Shown one piece after another: positions 26,539-32,339 of a stretch of 32,339 nucleotides of DNA. This DNA is from Anaerocolumna sp. Its GTDB lineage: Bacteria > Bacillota > Clostridia > Lachnospirales > Lachnospiraceae. The DNA is taken from assembly GCA_029239975.1 (NCBI GenBank), contig JARBTX010000046.1:1-32339 (forward strand), read 5' to 3'. Numbering within the stretch: position 1 is the first letter of the stretch; every line of letters begins with the position of its first letter. The position numbers and the translations under genes were made by a program. A model generated the notes under the pieces. It did no database searches. It was given only the letters and a program-made list of their open reading frames with translations, and was not told where the DNA came from.

Positions 26539-27585
26539 ATGAAAACGTATAATGATATCATTGAATTTATTTTGAAATATGGCTCAGTAAACATAAAATA
26601 TCGAGTTAAAAAAGAAATTTTAGGTGAATCATGTGATTCTGATAGTATGAAACTATTGCAAAGACAGATTTTAGAACTTCCTAAGGTAAAAAAAGCATTT
26701 TCTGTTCAAAAGACAAGTGGTTTTTTAGGAAATGTTTTACATGGTGCTTATTTTGATGGATTCGATTCTACCCTTGATTTACTAAAGAGAAATGGTGTAG
26801 AAATATCAAATCCAAATATGCAAAGAGCAAAAGATTCCCTATTAAACTGGAATGATTATGAGAAAGACCATTTTTATAAGGGTGGCAGTTTTATGGATGA
26901 GTTTGGTCGTGGTGGATTTAGGGCAATCATTGCAGATCTATTAGTAGATTTAGGTTGTGATGAAAGTAATCCTTTAATACAATCACAGATAGAGTTTGCA
27001 TTGCAGCATTTTTCGGGTGCACTACTACATACAAGCATAGATGACTTTACGCGTCCAATACGATTTCAAGGAAAAGATTGTAGATATTATTTGAAAGATT
27101 GTAAGTTTCCGGCAGCGAATCATGTTAAGATATTATTAAAAACATTATCTTGGAGAAATGAAAAAAATCTTAATATGGTCAAAAACTCTTATGAACATTG
27201 TAAAATAATGATGGATAGTTTTCATGGTGTTATTTATATTAATTGTGGATATTTATTAGGACCTTTTAATCATAATTGGAATTCAAATGTTGCCATGGAT
27301 ATACATGAGTTTGATACAAATCCAATTAATTTTGCATGGTGGATGCGGGAATTATCTGGTGGGGCGGAAAAGTATCCTATTACATATAAGCCTATTTCGG
27401 GTATAGAAAAAGGGATAATGAATTGGATATATAGTGATGACATTTTATCTGAATTAACAGATGAACATTTAAGATTATTAAAGAAATATTCTTCACTTGA
27501 ACCATCGTGGCGAAAAGAAAAAAATATACTTTGTGATATCTATTTTCCTATAGTTTTAAGCATTAAGCGAGCAGGAATGAACTAG
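26539..27585 (+). CDS. Alpha/alpha-toroid (terpenoid-cyclase/prenyltransferase-like) protein
   Basis: A 348-residue helical protein with repeats typical of the alpha-alpha toroid fold: NIKYRVKKEILGE, then VQKTSGFLGNVLHGAYFDGF and STLDLLKRNGVEIS. The Q-x-x-G-F-x-G-x-x-H element resembles QW-type motifs of squalene cyclase and prenyltransferase chains. Catalytic aspartates for cyclisation are not evident, so an enzyme role is unproven. A second such protein is at 29977, and a copy of this gene's 3' end lies at 23251-23333. GAGGT precedes the ATG. Confidence 0.55.
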   Translation: MKTYNDIIEFILKYGSVNIKYRVKKEILGESCDSDSMKLLQRQILELPKVKKAFSVQKTSGFLGNVLHGAYFDGFDSTLDLLKRNGVEISNPNMQRAKDSLLNWNDYEKDHFYKGGSFMDEFGRGGFRAIIADLLVDLGCDESNPLIQSQIEFALQHFSGALLHTSIDDFTRPIRFQGKDCRYYLKDCKFPAANHVKILLKTLSWRNEKNLNMVKNSYEHCKIMMDSFHGVIYINCGYLLGPFNHNWNSNVAMDIHEFDTNPINFAWWMRELSGGAEKYPITYKPISGIEKGIMNWIYSDDILSELTDEHLRLLKKYSSLEPSWRKEKNILCDIYFPIVLSIKRAGMN

Positions 27586-27712
27586 CAGTCGATAATTTTC
27601 AATTTGTATAATTATATAACTCACAATCGTTAACACGCGCGAAATGAAGAAATATATACGACGGTATTAAAAGTGTTATTAAGTATTAACTGAAAGGGGG
27701 CGACTGAATAAT

Positions 27713-28471
27713 ATGAAACTACCGAAAGACTTGGAAAATATTTTGGAAGGTATGGAATGTATCTTAGATGATGAAGGTAAATCAAAAGCACAAGTAACAA
27801 AATATTACGATAGTAATATAGTATATTACCTTAAAATAGAGCAAGTAAATAGTGAAGTAGAACGTGAAATCGGATTGTATCAATGGCTTAAAGATAAACT
27901 TCCCATCCCTACAATAGTGTATCAGGCAATCGTTAAAGATATCTCTTATATACTAATGGAAAAGGTCAAAGGTGAGATGTTAGAAAGTGTACATTATAAG
28001 AATAATCCCGAATTGTTGGTCCGATTAGCAGCAGAAGGTATTAAGAAACTTCAGAGTGTAGATATCAGCGATTGTATTTATGATAGTAGAATCGATTCTA
28101 AATTACTAAAGACAAGAAAATTTATTGATGATGGAGTTGCCAGTAGCATTGATGAAAGTATTTATACAGAAGGTATGTCGACGGTGGAAGATGTATACAA
28201 ATATTTAGTTGAACATAAGCCCAAAGAAGAATTAGTATTCACCCATGGTGATTATTGCTTTAATAATTATTTTACTGATGGTATGGATATAACTGGATAT
28301 ATAGATATGGGACGTGGAGGTGTAGGGGATAAATACCAGGATATAGCATTATGTGTACGAAAATTGAGTGACTATGATTCTAAATACATTGATTTACTGT
28401 TTGAGTTATTAGAGATGGAACCGGATTATGAGAAAATAAAGTATTATATTCTATTGGACGAGCTATTCTAG
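27713..28471 (+). CDS. aph(3'): Aminoglycoside 3'-phosphotransferase, APH(3')-like
   Basis: A 252-residue kinase resembling APH(3')-IIIa throughout. Shared features are LEGMECILDDEGKSKAQV near the start, VDISDCIYDSRIDSKL, KPKEELVFTHGDYCFNNYF, GYIDMGRGGVGDKYQDIAL and the terminal YEKIKYYILLDELF. The catalytic Asp180 (HGD), Asn185 and the metal-binding Asp198 are all in place, as is a Lys in the nucleotide lobe (YYLKIE). These enzymes phosphorylate the 3'-OH of kanamycin/neomycin-type drugs. The catalytic loop is HGDYCFNN instead of HGDLGDSN, so specificity may differ. Single unit with GGGGG upstream. Confidence 0.92.
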   Translation: MKLPKDLENILEGMECILDDEGKSKAQVTKYYDSNIVYYLKIEQVNSEVEREIGLYQWLKDKLPIPTIVYQAIVKDISYILMEKVKGEMLESVHYKNNPELLVRLAAEGIKKLQSVDISDCIYDSRIDSKLLKTRKFIDDGVASSIDESIYTEGMSTVEDVYKYLVEHKPKEELVFTHGDYCFNNYFTDGMDITGYIDMGRGGVGDKYQDIALCVRKLSDYDSKYIDLLFELLEMEPDYEKIKYYILLDELF

Positions 28472-28564
28472 TTATTTGATGTATTACGTTCATTAATTGC
28501 GAATTTAAATTTTTAATATTAAAATTTATTTATAAATTATATTATAATGGGAGGTTGGGTATAG

Positions 28565-28833
28565 ATGTACGATAGATTAAAAAATAAAAATGAAGTACCT
28601 ACAATTGAAGAATGTATTGAACACATTGGGACTTGTAAAGAGTTATTTGAAATCGTTAATACCTTTTTGCTTGACGAAATTAAGTCAATAAATAAGATTG
28701 GATTTAGCGCTCATGATAGGTGCTGGGGTTTGGGTTATCATGTATTTTTACTGGCAAAGATTATATACAATTAGCATTTAGAATTACCCAGAGTGATTTT
28801 AAAAATAGAAAAGATTTAACTTTGATAATATAA
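28565..28833 (+). pseudogene. DUF3788-family protein, frameshifted and truncated
   Basis: MYDRLKNKNEVPTIEECIEH runs to SAHDRCWGLGYHVF as a clear relative of the 11444 protein. One T is missing from the T-run at 28745-28749. In the shifted frame GKDYIQLAFRITQSDFKNRK continues the family pattern, then stops at 28833 before the usual W-x-x-YRV end. The gap to the next gene (150 bp) holds nothing recognisable. Confidence 0.8.
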
Positions 28834-28984
28834 GGCAATATAGATAATTCACGATATTTCACTACAGTTAATTTCACATTATTAGTTATTGAATAAGATT
28901 TGGTTGCTGCATAAACAAAGGATACAATTCAATACATAATTTATATCGAAACAATAAACAAAGCAAATATAAGGAACGGTAAAT

Positions 28985-29863
28985 ATGAGAAATCTTAAAG
29001 TAGCTTTATTACAGATTATGCCGGAAGAAACGTTAGATGGCAACCTGCAAAAGGGATTGGAATATTGCAGAAAAGCAAAAGATATGGGTGCGGACATTGC
29101 ATTATTTCCAGAAATGTGGAGTGTTGGTTACAATATTTCAGAAAATATCGATGAACTAAAAGCTAGTGCGGTATCTGTTGATAGTATGTTTGTCGATTCA
29201 TTTGCCAGACTTGCTAAGAATATAAATATGGCTATTGGAATAACGATTCTTGAAACATACGAGCCATACCCAAGAAACACGTTCTGCCTTTTTGACCGTT
29301 ATGGAACTAATGTACTTACATATGCAAAAGTGCATACATGTGACTTTGGCGAGGAATGTAGATTGACCGCAGGAGATGATTTTTATGTAACCGATCTAAA
29401 TACCGAAAAAGGCAACGTGAAAATAGGTTCCATGATTTGCTATGATAGAGAGTTTCCTGAAAGTGGAAGAATTCTTATGCTAAAAGGTGCTGAAATAATT
29501 TTGGTACCAAATGCTTGTCCTATGGAAATAAATCGCCTTTCTCAGTTACGTGCAAGAGCGTATGAAAATATGGTGGGTATTGCAACAGTTAATTATCCAC
29601 AAGGTAAGCCTGACTGCAATGGTCATTCTTCCGCATTTGACGGTATCGCATATAGTCCGAATGAAAGTGGATCAAGAGATACACTTGTTATCGAAGCTGG
29701 TGAACGAGAAGGAATTTATATCGCTGATTTTGATGTTGAAGCAATAAGAGAGTATAGAAGTCGTGAAGTTCATGGCAATGCATATCGTCATCCAGAGAAA
29801 TATAGTTTGCTTGTTTCAGAAAGAATTGAAGAACCATTTATCAGAAATGATTACAGGAAGTAA
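28985..29863 (+). CDS. Carbon-nitrogen hydrolase (nitrilase superfamily)
   Basis: A 292-residue hydrolase with the full catalytic triad: Glu43 in ALFPEMWSVGYN, Lys115 in YAKVHTCDFGEE and Cys152 in GSMICYDREFPES. The protein splits amide or nitrile bonds; specificity is unknown. The length is normal for a single-domain amidase. An AAGGAA ribosome site is followed by ATG. Confidence 0.93.
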   Translation: MRNLKVALLQIMPEETLDGNLQKGLEYCRKAKDMGADIALFPEMWSVGYNISENIDELKASAVSVDSMFVDSFARLAKNINMAIGITILETYEPYPRNTFCLFDRYGTNVLTYAKVHTCDFGEECRLTAGDDFYVTDLNTEKGNVKIGSMICYDREFPESGRILMLKGAEIILVPNACPMEINRLSQLRARAYENMVGIATVNYPQGKPDCNGHSSAFDGIAYSPNESGSRDTLVIEAGEREGIYIADFDVEAIREYRSREVHGNAYRHPEKYSLLVSERIEEPFIRNDYRK

Positions 29864-29976
29864 TAATTATATTTTATATTAAATGTGAACTTGTTTTGTT
29901 TTTTATAAGAGATCAATTTGGTATATAAATAATATACCCTTTGGTAATATAAAGTTAAATAAGGAGACGATTTAAA

Positions 29977-30936
29977 ATGAACCCCAAAATACTAAGACAT
30001 GTTAATTTTCTACTCGATAATAACCCATCTCCATTTTGTGACTACATCATTTGCAAAGAACTCCTAAAGCTTGACGAAAAAACCATAAATGACTCCTATG
30101 AATGGGCAAAGCAATTCAAGTTATATACAGAAATCTTGGACGAGCAGTTACCAGACGGTTCTTTTGGAGGCTTTGACACCAGAAATACTGTCCAGAGTAA
30201 AGGCAGACATTACAAAACAACAGCCCAAGCAATCCTTAGAATGCTTGATTTATCATTTGACATAAACGATCCGATGGTAGAAAAATTAGTGGAAATATGT
30301 AAGAAATATCTTTCTGGTGAAACATCACTTCCGGATACCTTTGGAAAAAATAATGATTGTGCACCTATATTAATACGTCGCTCAATCATGCGATGGTTAT
30401 CTCATTTCGACCCTGATGACAATTACGTATGTGAATTTCGTGGTGAAACTGCAGAACGGCTTACAAAATCCTGTGAGAAAGGTTACTTTGATTACGACCA
30501 CTGGAGCCAGTTGGATATCAATAAGGATATATCACATTATTCATACGAGTCAGTTTACATGCTTTCCTATGGGGATTGTATAAGCGAAGATGTCCAGCGG
30601 TTATGGTTAAATTACGAATGGTATAAACCTTTATGGTATAACCCCGCCAAGGCATCCGATATTATGTCGCCAGATCAATCTGACTTTCATTTTTGGTTAA
30701 TAAGGTTAGAAAATTTGAAACATTTTTCCTTATTCCATGAATTTATGGCAGAAAAGACGGCTCCGCATTTGTTAGCCTTATGTGATCGTCTTAGTGATAT
30801 TTATGATGACATACCAGTATTCATAAATAATTATAATTATCATTACGGTCAATATAGTGAACCGCCGAGAAATACACAACAAAAAAAGAATGACCTGCTT
30901 TTAAGGATTATAAGACTACTAGACAGGTGCGAGTAA
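29977..30936 (+). CDS. Alpha/alpha-toroid (prenyltransferase/squalene-oxidase-like) protein
   Basis: A 319-residue helical protein. EILDEQLPDGSFGGFDTRN is a good match to the QW-type repeat Q-x-P-D-G-S-F-G, followed by KTTAQAILRMLDLSFDIND and further helix pairs. No D-x-D-D or zinc site is visible, so it is a toroid-fold protein of unknown activity. AAGGAG upstream. Same fold class as the protein at 26539 but with little direct similarity. Confidence 0.55.
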   Translation: MNPKILRHVNFLLDNNPSPFCDYIICKELLKLDEKTINDSYEWAKQFKLYTEILDEQLPDGSFGGFDTRNTVQSKGRHYKTTAQAILRMLDLSFDINDPMVEKLVEICKKYLSGETSLPDTFGKNNDCAPILIRRSIMRWLSHFDPDDNYVCEFRGETAERLTKSCEKGYFDYDHWSQLDINKDISHYSYESVYMLSYGDCISEDVQRLWLNYEWYKPLWYNPAKASDIMSPDQSDFHFWLIRLENLKHFSLFHEFMAEKTAPHLLALCDRLSDIYDDIPVFINNYNYHYGQYSEPPRNTQQKKNDLLLRIIRLLDRCE

Positions 30937-30942
30937 TTTTCC

Positions 30943-30977
30943 TATTACGTTTCTACATGGTTGAAAGAAGCGTAATA
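30943..30977. repeat. Imperfect inverted repeat just after a stop codon
   Basis: TATTACGTTTC (30943-30953) and GAAGCGTAATA (30967-30977) pair at 10 of 11 positions around a 13-base spacer. It starts 7 bp past the stop, and its left arm belongs to the same TTCCyATTAyGTTT word family seen after other array genes. No T-run, so not a standard terminator. Confidence 0.5.
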
Positions 30978-31143
30978 TTGTTATCGACTGTTAAAGAAAT
31001 AGTGAGCAATAAATAGGTGATTCATTTTTGAATATAACATTCTATCTTTTATTATGTTAATTTTATGAGTTGTATTTTACAAAAATACAGTAGAGAACTT
31101 GTAGTACATATTTTTTATATTTGATTTAGATTAGGGGGATTTC

Positions 31144-32022
31144 ATGTCGTCATTACATTTCGAAACCATGACACCAATTACAAAAGGCTGGTCAAGTGAT
31201 ACGAAATACCTTGTTACAAAAAAGGATGGGAGAAAGTACTTGCTACGTATTTCGCCCATTGAGCAATACGACCGTAAAAAAGTTGAATTTGAAATGATGC
31301 AACGAGCCATGGCACTTGGTGTTCCAATGTGTCAGCCCATTGAATTCGGAATTTGTGATGAGGGTGTTTATTCACTGCAAAGTTGGATTGAAGGAAATGA
31401 TGCAGAAGAAATCATTTCGTTTTTATCCGATACAGAGCAATACACATATGGACTTCATGCTGGGCAGATATTAAAAAAGATTCATTCAGTTCCGATTTCA
31501 TCTACGCAAGAAGATTGGGATATCCGTTTTAATAAGAAAATTGACCGAAAAATTCAAAAGTACAATGATTGCCCTATAAAATATGAAAACGGACAGGTTT
31601 TTATTGATTATATAAATGCAAATCGTTATTTATTGAAAGATCGCCCACAATGCTATCAACACGGTGACTATCATATCGGAAATATGATGATTGATAATGA
31701 AGGAAAATTACAAATCATTGACTTTGACCGAGACGATTATGGTGATCCTTGGGAAGAGTTCAACCGCATTATATGGTGCGCGCATATTGCACCGATATTT
31801 GCTTCAGGTATGGTAAACGGATATTTTGATAATGATATACCAATAGAATTTTGGAAGTTGTTAGCACTCTATATCTCAAGTAACACGCTTTCGTCCATTC
31901 CTTGGGCAATTCCCTTCGGACAAAGTGAAATAGATACAATGCTAAATCAAGCAAAAGATATTCTTAATTGGCATGATAATATGAAGAATCCGGTTCCAAC
32001 ATGGTATAAAGGTATCTTATAA
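31144..32022 (+). CDS. Aminoglycoside-phosphotransferase-family kinase
   Basis: A 292-residue kinase-like protein. Nucleotide lobe: STDTKYLV-type beta hairpin (SSDTKYLVTKKDGRKYLLRI). The catalytic HGDYHIGNMMI loop and the metal-binding IIDFDRDDYGDPWEEF are fully conserved. It belongs to the broad APH/choline-kinase family; the substrate may be an aminoglycoside or another alcohol. Not close to the APH(3') at 27713. GGGGG before the ATG. Confidence 0.88.
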   Translation: MSSLHFETMTPITKGWSSDTKYLVTKKDGRKYLLRISPIEQYDRKKVEFEMMQRAMALGVPMCQPIEFGICDEGVYSLQSWIEGNDAEEIISFLSDTEQYTYGLHAGQILKKIHSVPISSTQEDWDIRFNKKIDRKIQKYNDCPIKYENGQVFIDYINANRYLLKDRPQCYQHGDYHIGNMMIDNEGKLQIIDFDRDDYGDPWEEFNRIIWCAHIAPIFASGMVNGYFDNDIPIEFWKLLALYISSNTLSSIPWAIPFGQSEIDTMLNQAKDILNWHDNMKNPVPTWYKGIL

Positions 32023-32188
32023 TAATTTCTTATTAAGCTTACAAAATCTAATTTGTTTGTTATACGAGATTGATAAACCTAACAGTTGTTAACTAGTCAA
32101 AATAAGGATTGTGTTGCGATTATAGCTTTACAATTCTTATCTGGTATGAACTGAATAATATATTCAGCAAAAGTTTAAAATGTCAAAC

Positions 32189-32240
32189 AAAAATAATAAT
32201 GAAAAGTAATAAACAAAAGTAATAAAGAAAAATAATAAAC
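32189..32240 (+). repeat. Four 13-bp imperfect tandem repeats
   Basis: The units, with consensus AAAArTAATAAAs, are at 32189-32201, 32202-32214, 32215-32227 and 32228-32240. The block ends 3 bp before the presumed insertion-sequence end. Confidence 0.75.
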
Positions 32241-32243
32241 AAA

Positions 32244-32339
32244 TGAACTGTACCCCTTGTCAAGGACATTTAAAAAAAGAAAGGCACCTAATTTTTGGAC
32301 ACTTTCACTTAACTAGTACCTTGATTTTATACACTGTAT
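32244..32339 (+). mobile_element. Probable end of an IS3-type insertion sequence (cut by window edge)
   Basis: TGAACTGTACCCCTTGTCAA followed by GGACA resembles the terminal repeats of IS3/IS150-group elements, and the following bases up to the window edge contain no gene start. The transposase would lie beyond base 32339. Assignment rests on the end sequence alone. Confidence 0.4.

Noticed and set aside
8333..32022. A true class integron with attC sites
   Set aside because: No GTTrrrY/AACAAA-type core sites or long imperfect attC hairpins were seen between genes, and the recombinase lacks a recognisable IntI-specific insertion.
32189..32240. CRISPR array
   Set aside because: The repeat is 13 bp with no spacers, so it is a simple tandem repeat.

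Overview
The window is AT-rich DNA from a low-GC Bacillota (endospore-forming Bacilli or Clostridia type). The evidence is strong AGGAGG-type ribosome sites, frequent ATG/GTG/TTG starts, a CotA-like multicopper oxidase end, and resistance and metabolic genes typical of that phylum. No rRNA, tRNA or CRISPR array was seen. Genus cannot be fixed from the sequence alone.

Layout. (1) 1-3.7 kb: the 3' end of a laccase-like multicopper oxidase with a strong terminator, a decayed spacer, then a two-gene unit: a membrane-anchored HTH/PLD-like (TrmB-type) protein followed by a cobalamin-binding-type radical SAM enzyme. (2) 3.7-6.9 kb: a conventional divergent pair, an EamA-family exporter and a LysR regulator, followed by two small membrane or secreted proteins. 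(3) 6.9-9.3 kb: an HNH-like zinc protein, then a tyrosine recombinase on the minus strand. The recombinase has all catalytic residues but carries one in-frame TAA. A 30-bp near-palindrome sits at its 3' end. (4) 9.4-32 kb: about 25 short, unrelated genes all on the plus strand. Nearly every one has its own ribosome site and 50-300 bp of AT-rich spacer, and there are no obvious operons.

The long array holds accessory functions: an FRG-domain protein, DUF3788, NUDIX, two zinc-phospholipase-C-like proteins, alpha/beta hydrolase, three aminoglycoside-modifying-type enzymes (ANT(6), APH(3'), APH), P-loop kinase, papain-like peptidase, two GNATs, two VOC proteins, two methyltransferases, histidine phosphatase, nitrilase and two alpha/alpha-toroid (terpenoid-cyclase-like) proteins. 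Many members are broken (frameshifts in FRG, the peptidase, a membrane protein and DUF3788; nonsense codons in a phosphotransferase-like gene and an unidentified gene). Several are duplicated or survive only as 3' stubs. The picture is of a single-gene array that gains, copies and loses units. The recombinase beside it on the opposite strand recalls an integron, but no canonical attC sites are visible.

The two most unusual items are a 7-TM protein at 22.5-23.2 kb with the aspartate, GxGD and PA-motif layout of presenilin-type intramembrane proteases, and the array itself, with recurring short motifs a few tens of bases after stop codons. The right edge runs into what looks like an IS3-type insertion sequence end, preceded by a 13-bp tandem repeat.
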